From positions 434,001 to 498,000 of the forward strand of contig NZ_CP015105.1 in NCBI RefSeq assembly GCF_002214545.1: a stretch of DNA of 64,000 nucleotides, read 5' to 3'. Within the stretch, counting starts at the first letter, position 1, and each line of letters begins with the position of its first letter. Source of the stretch: Thermococcus thioreducens. Lineage in GTDB: Archaea > Methanobacteriota_B > Thermococci > Thermococcales > Thermococcaceae. A model generated the notes under the pieces. It was not told the origin of the DNA. It saw nothing but the letters and a program-made list of their open reading frames with translations, and ran no database searches. A program made the position numbers and the translations under genes. Below are positions 33,185 to 43,492 of this stretch, in pieces.

Positions 33185-33866
33185 AACTTGCACCCCCACA
33201 AGTTACTTGCACCCCTGCAAGTTAAAAGGCTTTCCCCGAAACTTTTCTGGCGAAAAGTTTCATCAAAAGGTCCCGACGGTTCTCAATGCGGACGATTAAC
33301 TTCGTGCACAATCCTGATCTTGCCGCTTTAATTTGAAGGGTTTAACTCCAAACAGGTGACTTCATGGTTTTGCACTCATTTTGGCACCCTAAGGGTGCCA
33401 TTCTATTGATGAAACACTTGCACAAGGTTCAGAGGAATAAGCCCTCCTAAAACACGCCAAGGTTGTAACGTGCACAAAGGCCTATCTGCACTTCTCACCA
33501 GTAAACTCCATTTGATGAAACTTTGCGCAAGCAAAGTTTCTGGGGGGTGTGGGGGCGTTAGCCCCCCGGCAAGCTTTGCGCAAGCAAAGCTTGACCAAAA
33601 AGTTCTGACTGTTCAAGAGGGATGTGAAGATGGTGCATGCCTCGTCAAGTGGGCGGTTTGTTTGGGGTTTACTTTCATGAGAGCCCGTTGGCATGGGGTT
33701 TGCTCAAAAACAGCGCCCGAAGGGCGCTAAGGAGAAGAAACCCTTATCACGAGGATGGAGTTTAAAGCAAACCCTTAAATTAGGTTAGCACCTCTAAAAG
33801 GCATGCCATTTTTGATGAAACTTTTCTCCAGAAAAGTTTCTTAACGTGGGGTGAAACCCCACCTCG
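33185..33866. repeat. Gene-free cluster of extragenic palindromes
   Basis: No convincing gene lies between 33135 and 34038. The stretch holds a tandem pair of ACTTGCACCCC..CAAGT units (33185-33222) and related palindromes with GAAACTTT/AAAGTTTC arms at 33238-33261, 33517-33540 and 33817-33840, the last two preceded by TTTGAT. It also holds AAGCTTTGC-GCAA-GCAAAGCTT at 33571-33592, GGGGGC-GTTA-GCCCCC at 33551-33566, GGCACCC-TAA-GGGTGCC at 33383-33399, AGCGCCC-GAA-GGGCGCT at 33712-33728 and GTGGGG-TGAAA-CCCCAC at 33846-33862. The repeated GAAACTTT arms mark a dispersed palindrome family. Confidence 0.8.
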
Positions 33867-33869
33867 GGG

Positions 33870-33918
33870 GTTTGAGAGTACAGAGAGATAAGGGGGCGGA
33901 GCCCCCTTGTCTTTCGTT
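33870..33918. repeat. 49-base inverted repeat, left copy
   Basis: These 49 bases are the exact reverse complement of 52268-52316. The unit contains the hairpin AAGGGGGCGGAGCCCCCTT and GAGAGTACAGAGAGATA. It lies just upstream of the promoter of the ribosomal supercluster and next to the palindrome cluster. Confidence 0.9.
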
Positions 33919-33971
33919 TGCAAAAAAATTATACACCTCCCAACCCAAAAAAGGGTGGAACGGTTCGAAAG

Positions 33972-33983
33972 CCTTTTAAATAC
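33972..33983 (+). promoter_or_regulatory. TATA box of the ribosomal supercluster
   Basis: CCTTTTAAATAC lies about 60 bases before the SPOUT methyltransferase ATG, and downstream genes follow without long gaps. It is therefore the likely main promoter for the S10/spc genes. Confidence 0.6.
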
Positions 33984-34038
33984 TCTCCATAGACCCCACT
34001 TCAGCGTTGAAGTTAGCACAGCGAAGGATGACGGAAAA

Positions 34039-34809
34039 ATGGCCTGGCACGTCTTCATTCCGGATTCGCTCCTCGAAGAAACCGACGACCCGAAAATCAG
34101 GACGTACAAGGTTGGTCAGATAGCCAGGGCCTGCGCTATATTCGGCGTTGAGCATATATGGATCTACAACGCTGGCGGCAGGGACGGAAGGTTCATCAAG
34201 ACAATCTTGGAGTACGCGGAAACGCCCCAGTACCTCAGAAAGAGGCTGTTCCCCCTCATGCCGGAGCTCCGCTATGTTGGCGTCATCCCGCCGCTTAGGA
34301 CGCCCCACCACAAGCTCAAGGGAAAACCAAAGGTCGGCGAAATCCGCGAGGGCTTCGCCTTCAGGAAAGGGAGGCGGGTTTACGCGGACATTGGCCTTGA
34401 CGATCTTGCTCTGGTGGAGGGGGGCGTTGAGGGACGTGCAACCTTCAGAATCGTCTCAGTAAGGCCGCTCAGGGTGATACCAGCTAAACCGGTTGAATAC
34501 TGGGGCTACAGGGTGCATCTCACGGGGAAGTCACTGGCAAAAACACTTAAAAAGGCCAGGCTGGATTTGGCGATTGCCACCTCCAGGAAGGGACGCGACA
34601 TTCGGGAGGTGAAGCTTCCCCCACTTGAGGGGGAGGTCGGATTCATCTTTGGCTCACCGAGGAAGGGCGTGATGGAGCTCCTCGGCGAGGAGGAATATGA
34701 CTTTGATCTAATCCTCAACACCATTCCAAATCAGCGGACGGCCACCGTCCGCACCGAGGAGGCCGTCTTGGCCACACTCGCAGTGTTTAATCTCATAAGG
34801 AGGGATTGA
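34039..34809 (+). CDS. SPOUT-superfamily RNA methyltransferase (DUF171/COG2106)
   Basis: A 256-residue putative RNA methyltransferase of the archaeal SPOUT group that regularly precedes rpl3. It begins [12 protein letters not shown] and ends with the trefoil-knot region ([43 protein letters not shown]), where S-adenosylmethionine binds. The ATG at 34039 is chosen because upstream frame codons run through promoter and repeat sequence. It ends one base before rpl3. The target nucleotide is not known to me; rRNA is likely from context. Confidence 0.87.
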   Translation: MAWHVFIPDSLLEETDDPKIRTYKVGQIARACAIFGVEHIWIYNAGGRDGRFIKTILEYAETPQYLRKRLFPLMPELRYVGVIPPLRTPHHKLKGKPKVGEIREGFAFRKGRRVYADIGLDDLALVEGGVEGRATFRIVSVRPLRVIPAKPVEYWGYRVHLTGKSLAKTLKKARLDLAIATSRKGRDIREVKLPPLEGEVGFIFGSPRKGVMELLGEEEYDFDLILNTIPNQRTATVRTEEAVLATLAVFNLIRRD

Positions 34810-34810
34810 G

Positions 34811-35854
34811 ATGGGAAAAATACACAGGCCAAGGAGAGGTTCACTGGCTTACTCCCCTAGAAAGAGGGCCAAGAGCATAGTCCCGAGAATCAGAAAGTGG
34901 CCGCAGGACAGTGAAGTCAGGATGCTCGGTTTCGCCGGCTACAAGGCTGGCATGACCCACATCCTTATGATAGACGACAGGCCAGGGCTCACCAAGGGTA
35001 AGGAAATCTTCATGCCGGTTACTATCGTGGAAGTCCCGCCGCTCTTCGTCTACGGCATCAGGGCCTACAGGCAGGGCTACCTCGGTCTTGAGACCGCCAC
35101 TGAGGTCTGGTTCCACGAGCTCAACGACTACGTTAAGAGGAGGATAAAGACCCTGCCCAAGGAGTACAGCGAGGATGCCTTCAAGGAGAAGCTCGGTCAG
35201 CTTGAGGACCTCGTCAACGACGGCGAGATAGTCGACGTCAGGCTTCTCGTCCACACCCAGCCGTGGCTCATCAAGCTCAAGAAGAAGCCCGAGGTCATGG
35301 AGTACGCCATCGGTGGCGACGACGTTAAGGCCAAGTTTGACTACGCCAAGGAGAAGATAGGCAAGGAGCTCCGCGCCAGCGAGGTTCTCCACGAGGGCGA
35401 GCTCCTCGACGTCATAGCCGTCACCAAGGGTAAGGGAACCCAGGGCCCGGTCAAGCGCTGGGGAATAAAGATCCAGTTCCATAAGGCCCAGAGGGCTGGA
35501 AAGGCTAGGCACGTCGGTAACCTCGGCCCGTGGCACCCGACAAGGGTCATGTGGACAGTTCCGCAGGCGGGTCAGATGGGCTTCCACCACAGGACTGAGT
35601 TCAACAAGAGGCTCATCGCCATAGGCGAGAACGGCAAGCTCAAGCTCGACGAGAAGAACGAGATCGACATCACTCCGAAGGGTGGCTTCCCGCACTACGG
35701 CATCATAAGGAGTGACTTCCTCATGATACAGGGAACCGTGCCGGGTTCCTTCAAGAGGATCGTCAGAGTCAGGCCGGCTATCAGGCCGCCGAAGAAGAAG
35801 CCGCCGGTTGAGAGGCCGCAGATAACCTACGTCAGTAGGGAATCCAAGCAGTGA
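34811..35854 (+). CDS. rpl3: 50S ribosomal protein L3 (uL3)
   Basis: A 347-residue archaeal L3, first ribosomal gene of the S10 cluster. It has the [17 protein letters not shown] terminus, the central [15 protein letters not shown]-type loop that reaches the peptidyl-transferase centre (here [17 protein letters not shown]) and the [16 protein letters not shown] segment. The terminal tail is basic and proline-rich. Its TGA is part of the TGAGGTGAG that serves rpl4. Confidence 0.97.
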   Translation: MGKIHRPRRGSLAYSPRKRAKSIVPRIRKWPQDSEVRMLGFAGYKAGMTHILMIDDRPGLTKGKEIFMPVTIVEVPPLFVYGIRAYRQGYLGLETATEVWFHELNDYVKRRIKTLPKEYSEDAFKEKLGQLEDLVNDGEIVDVRLLVHTQPWLIKLKKKPEVMEYAIGGDDVKAKFDYAKEKIGKELRASEVLHEGELLDVIAVTKGKGTQGPVKRWGIKIQFHKAQRAGKARHVGNLGPWHPTRVMWTVPQAGQMGFHHRTEFNKRLIAIGENGKLKLDEKNEIDITPKGGFPHYGIIRSDFLMIQGTVPGSFKRIVRVRPAIRPPKKKPPVERPQITYVSRESKQ

Positions 35855-35864
35855 GGTGAGATAG

Positions 35865-36632
35865 ATGAAGGTTAAGGTTTTCAATCTCGAAGGCGAGCCT
35901 GTGGAGGAGATAGAGCTTCCGAAGGTCTTTGCCACTCCCTTCAGGCCCGACCTCATCAGGAGGGCTGTCATTGCTTCATGGACACACAGGATACAGCCGC
36001 AGGGCAGGGATCCAATGGCCGGTAAGAGGCGCGTTACCGAGAACATCGGAAAGGGCCACGGCATGGCGAGGGTTGAGAGGATAAAGACCTCTCCGAGGTT
36101 TGCAGCATTTGTTCCCTTCGCCCGCGGTGGAAGGAGAACCCACCCGCCCAAGGTCGAGAAGATAATCTGGGAGGACATCAACAAGAAGGAGCGCAGACTT
36201 GCTATAATGAGCGCCATAGCGGCAACGGCCAACTACGACCTCGTCAGGGCCAGGGGCCACATCGTTGACAACGTCCCGCAGGTTCCCCTCGTTGTCGTTG
36301 ATGACCTTGAGAAGGTCTTCAAGACCGCTCAGACCCGGGAGATATTCAAGAAGCTCGGCGTCTGGGACGACATCGAGAGGGCCAAGAAGAACACCAAGAT
36401 AAGGGCTGGTAAGGGTAAGATGCGCGGAAGGCGCTACAAGAAGGCTAAGGGCCCGCTCATCGTTGTTGCCAAGAACGAGGGAATCGTCCAGGGAGCCAGA
36501 AACCACCCGGGTGTTGACGTCGTTACCGTCGAGAACCTCAGTGCAGAACTCCTTGCCCCGGGTACCCACCCCGGTAGGCTTACCGTCTGGACGAAGGGAG
36601 CTATAGAGAGGCTTAGGGAGATTTACGGGTGA
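35865..36632 (+). CDS. rpl4: 50S ribosomal protein L4 (uL4, L1e)
   Basis: A 255-residue L4 lining the exit tunnel. Diagnostic segments are [15 protein letters not shown], the Arg/Gly-rich extended loop ([25 protein letters not shown]) and [16 protein letters not shown]. The ATG follows GAGGTGAGATAG. Six bases separate it from rpl23. Confidence 0.97.
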   Translation: MKVKVFNLEGEPVEEIELPKVFATPFRPDLIRRAVIASWTHRIQPQGRDPMAGKRRVTENIGKGHGMARVERIKTSPRFAAFVPFARGGRRTHPPKVEKIIWEDINKKERRLAIMSAIAATANYDLVRARGHIVDNVPQVPLVVVDDLEKVFKTAQTREIFKKLGVWDDIERAKKNTKIRAGKGKMRGRRYKKAKGPLIVVAKNEGIVQGARNHPGVDVVTVENLSAELLAPGTHPGRLTVWTKGAIERLREIYG

Positions 36633-36638
36633 TGAGAG

Positions 36639-36899
36639 ATGGATCCGTACAAGGTCATCATAAAGCCGGTCGTCACGGAGAAGGCCGTGGCGATGATAGA
36701 GAACGAGAACAAGCTCACCTTCATAGTCGACAGAAGGGCAACCAAGGCCGACATCAAGAGGGCCGTGGAAGCGATGTTCGAGGTCAAGGTCGAGAAAGTC
36801 AACACCCTCATCACCATGAGGGGAGAGAAGAAGGCCTACGTGAAGCTCAAGCCTGAGTACAGCGCAAGTGAGGTTGCTGCCAGGATAGGATTGTTCTGA
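36639..36899 (+). CDS. rpl23: 50S ribosomal protein L23 (uL23)
   Basis: An 86-residue L23 at the tunnel exit, docking site for SRP and SecY. The core is [20 protein letters not shown], with [18 protein letters not shown] and a final [21 protein letters not shown]. The start codon follows GGTGATGAG, which overlaps the rpl4 stop. Confidence 0.97.
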   Translation: MDPYKVIIKPVVTEKAVAMIENENKLTFIVDRRATKADIKRAVEAMFEVKVEKVNTLITMRGEKKAYVKLKPEYSASEVAARIGLF

Positions 36900-36912
36900 C
36901 GGGGTGAGTGAG

Positions 36913-37632
36913 ATGGGAAAGAGTCTGATTCAGCAGAGGAGAGGTAAGGGAACCACGACCTTTAGGGCCCCCTCCCACAGGTACAGGGGTGCCGTCAGGT
37001 ACGTTCCGCTCAACCTTACCAAGGAGAAGACCCTCGTCGGCAAGGTCGTGGAGATACTCCACGACCCGGGAAGGACCGCTCCAGTGGCAAGGGTCAAGTT
37101 CGAGAACGGCATGGAGAAGCTAATAATAGCTCCCGAAGGAGTCCTCGTCGGCGAGGAGATAGCCATCGGGCCGAACGCCCCGATCAAGATCGGCAACACC
37201 CTCCCGCTTGCCATGATACCGGAGGGAAGCTACGTCTACGACATAGAGGGGGTTCCTGGCGACGGTGGCAAGTACGTCAGAGCGGGCGGTGCCTACGCCC
37301 TCGTCGTCAGCAGGGAGAAGGACAAGGTCATAGTCCAGCTTCCGAGCGGTGAGCTCAAGCAGTTCAACCCGATGTGCAGGGCCACCATAGGTGTCGTTGC
37401 CGGCGGTGGAAGGCTTGAGAAGCCCATCGTTAAGGCCGGTAAGGCCTACTACATCGCCAAGGCAAGGAACAGGTTCTGGCCGAAGCCAAGGGGTGTCAAG
37501 ATGAACGCCGTCAACCACCCGCACGGTGGTAAGGAGCACCACATAGGAAGGCCGAGCACCGTTTCGAGGCGCGCTCCGCCCGGAAGGAAGGTCGGTCACA
37601 TAGCCGCGAGAAGAACTGGTAGGAGGAAGTGA
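36913..37632 (+). CDS. rpl2: 50S ribosomal protein L2 (uL2)
   Basis: A 239-residue L2. The N terminus is [20 protein letters not shown]. The conserved C-terminal loop near the peptidyl-transferase centre reads [15 protein letters not shown], with the key histidine. The ATG after GGGGTGAGTGAG is preferred to a GTG three codons earlier that lies inside the ribosome-binding site. The TGA overlaps the rps19 start. Confidence 0.97.
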   Translation: MGKSLIQQRRGKGTTTFRAPSHRYRGAVRYVPLNLTKEKTLVGKVVEILHDPGRTAPVARVKFENGMEKLIIAPEGVLVGEEIAIGPNAPIKIGNTLPLAMIPEGSYVYDIEGVPGDGGKYVRAGGAYALVVSREKDKVIVQLPSGELKQFNPMCRATIGVVAGGGRLEKPIVKAGKAYYIAKARNRFWPKPRGVKMNAVNHPHGGKEHHIGRPSTVSRRAPPGRKVGHIAARRTGRRK

Positions 37633-38039
37633 TGAAGATGGCGAGAAGGAAGGAGTTTAAGTATAGGGGCTATACCTTCGAGGAACTGCTCAACATGTCA
37701 CTTGAGGACTTTGCAAAGCTCCTCCCTGCCAGGCAGAGGAGGAGCCTCAAGCGCGGTCTTTCCCCGGAGCAGAAGAAGCTCCTCAGGAAGATACGGCTTG
37801 CCAAGAAGGGCAAGTATAAGAAGCCGATCAGGACTCACAGCAGGGACATGGTCATCCTTCCCGAGATGGTCGGCATGACCATCCACGTCTACAACGGAAA
37901 GGAGTTCGTCCCAATAGAGATCAAGGAGGAGATGATAGGCCACTACCTCGGCGAGTTCGCCCTCACGAGGAAGATCGTCCAGCACGGCTCACCTGGTGTT
38001 GGAGCCACTAGGTCATCGATGTTCGTGGCCATCAAGTGA
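37632..38039 (+). CDS. rps19: 30S ribosomal protein S19 (uS19)
   Basis: A 135-residue S19 in the head of the small subunit. Conserved parts are [19 protein letters not shown] and the C-terminal [19 protein letters not shown] and [24 protein letters not shown] five bases upstream favours the ATG that overlaps the rpl2 stop codon; a second ATG two codons later is also possible. Confidence 0.96.
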   Translation: MKMARRKEFKYRGYTFEELLNMSLEDFAKLLPARQRRSLKRGLSPEQKKLLRKIRLAKKGKYKKPIRTHSRDMVILPEMVGMTIHVYNGKEFVPIEIKEEMIGHYLGEFALTRKIVQHGSPGVGATRSSMFVAIK

Positions 38040-38049
38040 GGTGGTATAG

Positions 38050-38520
38050 ATGAGCAGGGGCAGGTTTTCCTACTCATTCCAAAATTTTGACCCGGACAGG
38101 ATGGCTCGTGCCAGCGGAAGGGACCTCGGGATATCCCCCAAGCACAGCATCGAGCTCCTCAGGGAGATAAAGGGCATGATGCTTAACGATGCCATCAAGT
38201 ACCTCGACGACGTTATCGCTCTGAAGAGACCGGTTCCAATGAGGCGCTTCAACGACAGCCAGGGTCACAAGCCCGGCAAGGGCTTCGGCCCCGGAAGGTA
38301 CCCGGTTAAGGTTGCGAAGGCCGTCAAGAAGGTCCTCCTCAACGCCAAGAACAACGCCGAGCAGAAGGGCCTCGACCCGGACAGGCTCAGGATAATCCAC
38401 GCGGCTGCCCAGCGCGGGCCGGTACTTCGCGGATACATCCCGAGGGCCTTTGGAAGGGCCACACCGTTCAACGAGCAGACCACCCACATAGAGATAGTCG
38501 TTGAGGAAGTTAGGAGGTGA
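38050..38520 (+). CDS. rpl22: 50S ribosomal protein L22 (uL22)
   Basis: A 156-residue L22 of archaeal length. Seen are [36 protein letters not shown] and the loop ending [18 protein letters not shown], then HIEIVVEE. It lies between the TGAGGTGG-type junction after rps19 and an AGGAGGTGA that both ends rpl22 and serves rps3. Confidence 0.97.
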   Translation: MSRGRFSYSFQNFDPDRMARASGRDLGISPKHSIELLREIKGMMLNDAIKYLDDVIALKRPVPMRRFNDSQGHKPGKGFGPGRYPVKVAKAVKKVLLNAKNNAEQKGLDPDRLRIIHAAAQRGPVLRGYIPRAFGRATPFNEQTTHIEIVVEEVRR

Positions 38521-38525
38521 GACTT

Positions 38526-39155
38526 TTGGCGATCGAGAGATACTTCATCAAGGAAGGCGTTAAGGAGATGCTCATCGACGAGTACCTTGAGAAGGAGCTC
38601 CGCAGAGCGGGCTACGGCGGAATAGACATCAAGAAGACCCCCCTCGGAACAAAGGTCATCATCTTCGCCGCCAACCCCGGCTACGTCATTGGAAGGGGTG
38701 GAAGGCGCATCAGGGAGCTCACCAGGACCCTTGAGAGGCAGTTCAACCTTGAGAACCCGCAGATTGAGGTCGAGGAGATCAAGAACCCCTATCTCAATGC
38801 CAAGGTTCAGGCCGTCAGGCTTGCCCAGGCCCTTGAGAGGGGCATACACTTCAGGAGGGCTGCCTACTCAGCAATCCGCGCCATCATGAGGAACGGCGCC
38901 AGGGGCGTTGAGATTCGTCTGAGCGGAAAGCTAACCGGTGAAAGAGCGAAAAGCGTCAGGTTCTACCAGGGCTACCTCGCCAAGGTTGGAAACCCGGCCG
39001 AGACCCTCGTCAGCAAGGGCTACGCCCAGGCCAAGCTCAAGCTTGGAGTTATAGGTGTCAAGGTCTCCATCATGCCGCCCGACGCCAAGCTCCCGGATGA
39101 GATCGAGGTTATAGAGAAGGTTCAGGAAGAGGTGAGCGCCAATGAAGCCGAGTGA
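38526..39155 (+). CDS. rps3: 30S ribosomal protein S3 (uS3), TTG start
   Basis: A 209-residue S3 with the KH domain ([20 protein letters not shown]) and the archaeal-type N terminus [30 protein letters not shown] lies five bases before a TTG codon, which I take as the start; the GTG at 38517 is inside that ribosome-binding site. The gene overlaps rpl29 by 14 bases. Confidence 0.95.
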   Translation: MAIERYFIKEGVKEMLIDEYLEKELRRAGYGGIDIKKTPLGTKVIIFAANPGYVIGRGGRRIRELTRTLERQFNLENPQIEVEEIKNPYLNAKVQAVRLAQALERGIHFRRAAYSAIRAIMRNGARGVEIRLSGKLTGERAKSVRFYQGYLAKVGNPAETLVSKGYAQAKLKLGVIGVKVSIMPPDAKLPDEIEVIEKVQEEVSANEAE

Positions 39156-39342
39156 GATTAGGGAGATGAGCATCGAGGAGATCGACAAGAAGATCAGGGA
39201 GCTCCGCCTTGAACTCGCCAAGGAGAGGGGTGTGCTCACCATGGGGGCCTCGCTTGAGAACCCCATGGTCATCCGGAACCTCAGGCGCGATATCGCGCGC
39301 CTGTTGACCATAAAGAAGGAGAAGCTTAGGGAGAAAAGGTGA
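39142..39342 (+). CDS. rpl29: 50S ribosomal protein L29 (uL29)
   Basis: A 66-residue two-helix L29 ([20 protein letters not shown], then [17 protein letters not shown]) that sits at the tunnel exit beside L23. GAGGTGAGCGCC within the rps3 3' end provides the ribosome-binding site. Confidence 0.95.
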   Translation: MKPSEIREMSIEEIDKKIRELRLELAKERGVLTMGASLENPMVIRNLRRDIARLLTIKKEKLREKR

Positions 39343-39348
39343 TGGTTA

Positions 39349-39645
39349 GTGCCTAGGATTGTTAACCCTCTGGATGAGATGCTCTTTAAAGAAGTGCTGA
39401 AGGAGCAGCAGAGAATTAGAGTCTATATAGAGAAGGCCCGCTACGGAAAGCTTAAAACCATAATCGAGGGCATAGACGAGAAGGAGTTCGACCTTGAAGA
39501 TATAGCCAAAAAGCTGAAGGCGAAGCTGGCATGCGGCGGAACGGTCAAGAAAGGAAGGATAGAGCTCCAAGGAGACCACAGAGAAAGGGTCAAGAAATTG
39601 CTGGGAGACCTTGGATTTTCAGAGGACTTAATAGAAATCGAGTAA
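39349..39645 (+). CDS. Translation initiation factor aIF1 (SUI1)
   Basis: A 98-residue SUI1/eIF1 homologue that monitors start-codon selection on the small subunit. The signature is [32 protein letters not shown]. The GTG start follows GGTGATGGTTA. Its last 115 bases also encode the N terminus of RNase P component 1 in another frame. Confidence 0.93.
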   Translation: MPRIVNPLDEMLFKEVLKEQQRIRVYIEKARYGKLKTIIEGIDEKEFDLEDIAKKLKAKLACGGTVKKGRIELQGDHRERVKKLLGDLGFSEDLIEIE

Positions 39646-39908
39646 CGGCAAAGAACATCATCTGGAGCGAGCTCATAGGGCTGAAAGCAAAAATTATAAG
39701 GGCATCTCATCCAGAGCTGGTTGGCATCGAGGGCTACGTCCTTGACGAGACGAGGAACACCCTCACCATCGGCGGTGAGAGGGTCTGGGTTATCCCGAAG
39801 GACGTGGTTTGCCTTGAGTTTGAGGTTGGCGATAAAAGGATCCGGATCAACGGAAAAGAGCTGATTGGAAGACCCGAGATGAGATTGAAGAAGAGGTGGC
39901 GAAAATGA
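39531..39908 (+). CDS. rnp1: Ribonuclease P protein component 1 (Rpp29/POP4)
   Basis: A 125-residue archaeal Rpp29, a subunit of RNase P that helps cleave tRNA leaders. The Sm-like barrel is seen as [29 protein letters not shown], then [16 protein letters not shown], ending [11 protein letters not shown]. No start codon is available after the aIF1 gene. The ATG at 39531 gives an N terminus ([10 protein letters not shown], then [10 protein letters not shown]) like that of Pyrococcus Rpp29, so the coding regions truly overlap by 115 bases. Confidence 0.9.
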   Translation: MRRNGQERKDRAPRRPQRKGQEIAGRPWIFRGLNRNRVTAKNIIWSELIGLKAKIIRASHPELVGIEGYVLDETRNTLTIGGERVWVIPKDVVCLEFEVGDKRIRINGKELIGRPEMRLKKRWRK

Positions 39909-40240
39909 GAGAGATTGGATTGAAGGTTCAGCCTCCCGCTGAGAAGTGCGACGACCCGCACTGCCCCTGGCACGGGCACCTCAAGATACACGGCAGATAC
40001 TTCGAGGGAATAGTCGTCAGCGATAAGGGCAAGAAGACCGTCGTCGTTGAGAGGCAGCACTACCACTATCTCAAGAAGTACGAGAGGTATGAGCTCAGGA
40101 GGAGCAAGGTTCACGCTCACAACCCGGAGTGCATCAGCGCAAAGGTCGGTGACAGGGTTCTCATCGCCGAGACCCGGCCGATAAGCAAGACCAAGAGCTG
40201 GGTTGTCGTTGCAGTCACCAAGAGGGCTGGCGAGAGGTGA
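39905..40240 (+). CDS. rps17: 30S ribosomal protein S17 (uS17)
   Basis: A 111-residue archaeal S17. It has an N-terminal extension with [16 protein letters not shown] and the OB-fold core [19 protein letters not shown]...[10 protein letters not shown]. The ATG overlaps the rnp1 stop (AAAATGA) and follows AGAGGTGGCGAAA. Confidence 0.96.
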   Translation: MREIGLKVQPPAEKCDDPHCPWHGHLKIHGRYFEGIVVSDKGKKTVVVERQHYHYLKKYERYELRRSKVHAHNPECISAKVGDRVLIAETRPISKTKSWVVVAVTKRAGER

Positions 40241-40245
40241 TATAG

Positions 40246-40671
40246 ATGGCGAAGAAGGGTGCAGGTGCTACGAGAGGTATCAGTCCCGTGAGACCGACTC
40301 GTGCTCTCCCGATAGGTGCCTACCTCAAGGTTGCTGACAACAGCGGTGCGAAGGTTATCCAGATCATAGGCGTCGTTGGCTACAAGGGCACCAGGAGGAG
40401 GCTCGCCTCGGCAGGCGTCGGCGACATGGTCATCGCCGCAGTCAAGAAGGGAAGGCCCGACATAAGGCACCAGGTAGTTAGGGCCGTCGTCGTCAGGCAG
40501 AGGAAAGAGTACAGGCGCCTTGACGGCATGCGCGTGAAGTTCGAGGACAACGCGGCAGCAATAGTCACCCCCGAGGGTGTCCCGAGGGGTACCGAGATCA
40601 GAGGTGCCATAGCAAGGGAGGCCGCCGAGCGCTGGGTCAGGCTCGGAAGTATAGCGAGCATCGTGTTGTGA
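40246..40671 (+). CDS. rpl14: 50S ribosomal protein L14 (uL14)
   Basis: A 141-residue L14 at the subunit interface. The conserved core is [20 protein letters not shown], then [20 protein letters not shown] and [17 protein letters not shown]. The start follows GAGGTGATATAG. Confidence 0.97.
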   Translation: MAKKGAGATRGISPVRPTRALPIGAYLKVADNSGAKVIQIIGVVGYKGTRRRLASAGVGDMVIAAVKKGRPDIRHQVVRAVVVRQRKEYRRLDGMRVKFEDNAAAIVTPEGVPRGTEIRGAIAREAAERWVRLGSIASIVL

Positions 40672-40681
40672 GGTGAGAAAG

Positions 40682-41047
40682 ATGAAGCTGGATACGAGAC
40701 AGCCCAAGAAGCAGAGGAAGTTCCTCTATAACGCTCCCCTTCACCTTAGGAGCAAGATAATGGCCGCCACACTGAGCCCGGAGCTCAGGAACAAGTACGG
40801 TGTGAGGAGCCTTCCTATCCGGGAGGGCGACAAGGTTCGCGTTATGCGCGGCGACTTCAAGGGCAAGGAAGGCAAGGTCCTTGAGGTTGACCTCAAGAGG
40901 TACAGGATACACATCGAGGGGGTTACCCAGAAGAAGGTCGACGGAACTGAGGTCTTCTACCCAATCCACCCCTCGAACGTTATGATAATAGACCTCAACC
41001 TTGAGGACGAGAAGAGGGAAAAGATAATTAATAGGAGGGCTGGTTGA
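40682..41047 (+). CDS. rpl24: 50S ribosomal protein L24 (uL24)
   Basis: A 121-residue L24 with the KOW motif ([20 protein letters not shown]) near residue 48 and an archaeal extension on each side. The ATG after GAGGTGAGAAAG is preferred to the GTG inside the Shine-Dalgarno sequence. The TGA overlaps the rps4e ATG. Confidence 0.96.
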   Translation: MKLDTRQPKKQRKFLYNAPLHLRSKIMAATLSPELRNKYGVRSLPIREGDKVRVMRGDFKGKEGKVLEVDLKRYRIHIEGVTQKKVDGTEVFYPIHPSNVMIIDLNLEDEKREKIINRRAG

Positions 41048-41778
41048 TGGCGAGGAAAGGAGCCAAGAGGCACCTTAAGAGGCTTGCCGCTCCAAATCAG
41101 TGGTACATCTCAAGAAAGACCTATAAGTGGGCGGTCAGGCCGAGGCCAGGTCCGCACAGCATGAGGACTTCCATACCGCTCCTCTACATAGTCAGGGACT
41201 ACCTCGGCTACGCCAAGACAGCTCGTGAGGCCAGAAAGATACTCAACGAGGGTAAGATACTCGTTGATGGTAGGGTTAGGAAGGACTACAAGTTCCCGGT
41301 CGGAATCATGGACGTCGTTTCCATCCCCGAGACCGGCGAGCACTACAGGGTTCTTCCGAACAGGATCGGCAAACTCATACTCCACCCGATAAGCGAGAAG
41401 GAAGCCAACATCAAGCCGCTCAGGATAAGCAACAAGCGCATGGTCAAGGGCGCGAAGGTTCAGCTCAACCTCCACGACGGAAGCAACCACCTCGTCACCA
41501 TGGACGAGAAGGACAAGTACAGGACTGCCTACACCGTCCTCATGAAGGTACCCGACAGGGAGGTCATCGGGGTCATCCCGTTCGAGGTCGGTGCCTACGT
41601 CTTCGTTACCCAGGGTAAGAACGTCGCGAGGAAGGGTAGAGTCGTTGAGGTCAGGCAGTTCCCGATGGGCTGGCCGGACGTCGTCACCATTGAGGACGAG
41701 AACGGCGAGCTCTTCGACACGCTGAAGGAGTACGCCTTCGTCGTTGGTAAGGACAAGCCGGAGATTTCCCTTCCGTGA
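41047..41778 (+). CDS. rps4e: 30S ribosomal protein S4e (eS4)
   Basis: A 243-residue archaeal/eukaryotic S4e. In order: [16 protein letters not shown]-type N terminus (here [18 protein letters not shown]), an S4-like RNA-binding segment ([20 protein letters not shown]) and a C-terminal KOW-type domain ([17 protein letters not shown]). It has no bacterial counterpart. It is coupled to rpl24 by the overlapping TGATG. Confidence 0.97.
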   Translation: MARKGAKRHLKRLAAPNQWYISRKTYKWAVRPRPGPHSMRTSIPLLYIVRDYLGYAKTAREARKILNEGKILVDGRVRKDYKFPVGIMDVVSIPETGEHYRVLPNRIGKLILHPISEKEANIKPLRISNKRMVKGAKVQLNLHDGSNHLVTMDEKDKYRTAYTVLMKVPDREVIGVIPFEVGAYVFVTQGKNVARKGRVVEVRQFPMGWPDVVTIEDENGELFDTLKEYAFVVGKDKPEISLP

Positions 41779-41789
41779 GGTGAGATGAG

Positions 41790-42341
41790 ATGCAGATCAA
41801 CAGAGAGGCTATCCTTGCAGACTGGGAAGCTCACCCGATGAGGAAGCCCAGGATTGCCAAGGTCACCATAAACATTGGAGTTGGCGAGAGTGGTGAGCGC
41901 TTAACTAAGGCTGAGAAGATGCTTGAGCAGCTTGTGGGCCAGAAGCCGATAAGGAGGCGCGCGAAGCAGACCAACAAGGACTTTGGAATCAGGCGCGGAG
42001 AGCCTATCGCCGTGAAGGTCACCCTGAGGGGCAAGAAAGCTGAGGAGATGCTCAAGAGACTCCTTGCTGCGGTTGACAACAAGCTCAAGGCGAGCAACTT
42101 CGACGAGCACGGTAACTTCTGCTTTGGAATAGACGAGCACATCAACATACCGGGCGTCGAGTACGATCCGGAGATAGGCATCTTCGGTATGGACGTCTGC
42201 GTTACCCTTGAGAGGCCCGGCTTCAGGGTCGCCAAGAGGAAGAGGCAGAGGAAGAAGATACCGAACAGGCATAAGCTGACCAAGGAGGAAGGTATCGTCT
42301 TCGCTATGGAGGAGTTTAAGGTTGCCGTGGAGGGATTGTGA
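41790..42341 (+). CDS. rpl5: 50S ribosomal protein L5 (uL5)
   Basis: A 183-residue L5 that binds 5S rRNA and contacts P-site tRNA. Landmarks: [40 protein letters not shown]-type loop (here [18 protein letters not shown]) and [20 protein letters not shown]. The start is the ATG after GAGGTGAGATGAG. Confidence 0.97.
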   Translation: MQINREAILADWEAHPMRKPRIAKVTINIGVGESGERLTKAEKMLEQLVGQKPIRRRAKQTNKDFGIRRGEPIAVKVTLRGKKAEEMLKRLLAAVDNKLKASNFDEHGNFCFGIDEHINIPGVEYDPEIGIFGMDVCVTLERPGFRVAKRKRQRKKIPNRHKLTKEEGIVFAMEEFKVAVEGL

Positions 42342-42342
42342 G

Positions 42343-42513
42343 ATGGCGAAGGCTGACTACAACAAGAGGAAGCCCAGAAAGTTTGGGAAGGGTGCGAGGA
42401 GATGCGTCCGCTGCGGACAGTACGGCCCGATAATCAGGATACACGGTCTGATGCTCTGCAGGCACTGCTTTAGAGAGATAGCCCCCAAGCTGGGCTTTAA
42501 GAAGTACGAGTGA
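42343..42513 (+). CDS. rps14: 30S ribosomal protein S14 type Z (uS14)
   Basis: A 56-residue zinc-binding S14. The four ligands are in [13 protein letters not shown] and [17 protein letters not shown]. The ATG lies two bases after the rpl5 stop. Longer frames upstream would run into rpl5. Confidence 0.96.
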   Translation: MAKADYNKRKPRKFGKGARRCVRCGQYGPIIRIHGLMLCRHCFREIAPKLGFKKYE

Positions 42514-42524
42514 GGTGAGAGGAG

Positions 42525-42917
42525 ATGACTTTGCTTGACCCGCTGGCAAACGCGCTTTCGCATATAACCAACAGCGAGAGGGTCGGAAAGAAGGAGGTCT
42601 ACCTCAAGCCGGCCTCCAAGCTCATTGGAGAGGTTCTCAGGGTTATGCAGGAGAACGGCTACATAGGTGAGTTTGAGTTCATCGACGACGGAAGGGCCGG
42701 TATCTACAGGGTGCAGCTCATAGGGAAGATCAACAAGGCTGGAGCAATAAAGCCGAGGTTCCCCGTTAAGGCTAGGGAGTACGAGGCCTGGGAGAAGAGG
42801 TTCCTTCCGGCCTTCGAGTTCGGTATCCTCATAGTCTCGACCTCCCAGGGCGTCATGACCCACAAAGAGGCCATCGAGAAGGGAATCGGCGGAAGGCTGA
42901 TAGCCTACGTATACTGA
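42525..42917 (+). CDS. rps8: 30S ribosomal protein S8 (uS8)
   Basis: A 130-residue S8. It begins [20 protein letters not shown] and ends [20 protein letters not shown], then GGRLIAYVY, the strongly conserved rRNA-binding end. The ribosome-binding site GAGGTGAGAGG is fused to the rps14 stop. Confidence 0.97.
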   Translation: MTLLDPLANALSHITNSERVGKKEVYLKPASKLIGEVLRVMQENGYIGEFEFIDDGRAGIYRVQLIGKINKAGAIKPRFPVKAREYEAWEKRFLPAFEFGILIVSTSQGVMTHKEAIEKGIGGRLIAYVY

Positions 42918-42927
42918 GGTGAGAGAG

Positions 42928-43482
42928 ATGCCGATAGACGCGTGGGTAAGGGAAGAGGTTGAGATTCCTGAGGGCGTTGAGGTCACCGTTGAGAACAACG
43001 TCGTCAAGGTCAGGGGCCCAAAGGGAGAGGTTAAGAGGGAGCTCAGGTATCCGGGCGTTCAGATATTCACCGAGGACGGTAAGGTCGTCGTCTTCAAGGA
43101 GTTCCCGAGAAAGAGGGACATAGCCATGGCCAGAACCTTCAAGGCCCACATAGCCAACATGATCAGGGGGGTCACCGAGGGCTTCACCTACAAACTAAAG
43201 GTTGTCTACAGCCACTTCCCCATGACCGTCAAGGTTCAGGGTGACGAGGTCGTCATCGAGAACTTCCTCGGTGAGAAGAACCCGAGGAGGGCCAAGATAC
43301 TTCCTGGAGTCACCGTCAAGGTTCACGGTCAGGAGGTCATCGTCGAGGGCATAGACAAAGAGGCCGTTGGCCAGACCGCTGCCAACATCGAGCAGGCCAC
43401 AAGGATAACCAAGTGGGACAGGCGCGTCTTCCAGGATGGGATTTACATCGTTGAGAAGGCTGGTAAGCCTATAAAGTTCTGA
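42928..43482 (+). CDS. rpl6: 50S ribosomal protein L6 (uL6)
   Basis: A 184-residue L6 made of two related domains. Seen are [32 protein letters not shown] and the second-domain [20 protein letters not shown] plus [14 protein letters not shown]. The ATG after GAGGTGAGAGAG is chosen over the in-frame GTG inside that site. Confidence 0.97.
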   Translation: MPIDAWVREEVEIPEGVEVTVENNVVKVRGPKGEVKRELRYPGVQIFTEDGKVVVFKEFPRKRDIAMARTFKAHIANMIRGVTEGFTYKLKVVYSHFPMTVKVQGDEVVIENFLGEKNPRRAKILPGVTVKVHGQEVIVEGIDKEAVGQTAANIEQATRITKWDRRVFQDGIYIVEKAGKPIKF

Positions 43483-43492
43483 GGTGTGAGAA

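Noticed and set aside
33470-33730. Open frames of 70-86 codons on both strands in the palindrome cluster
   Set aside because: They run through perfect hairpins, lack ribosome-binding sites and have low-complexity translations; better explained as non-coding repeats.
34841-36232. 463-codon open frame antisense to L3 and L4
   Set aside because: It crosses two certain ribosomal genes and the sequence is Leu/Val/Asp-repetitive as typical for reverse reading of Lys/Arg-rich proteins.
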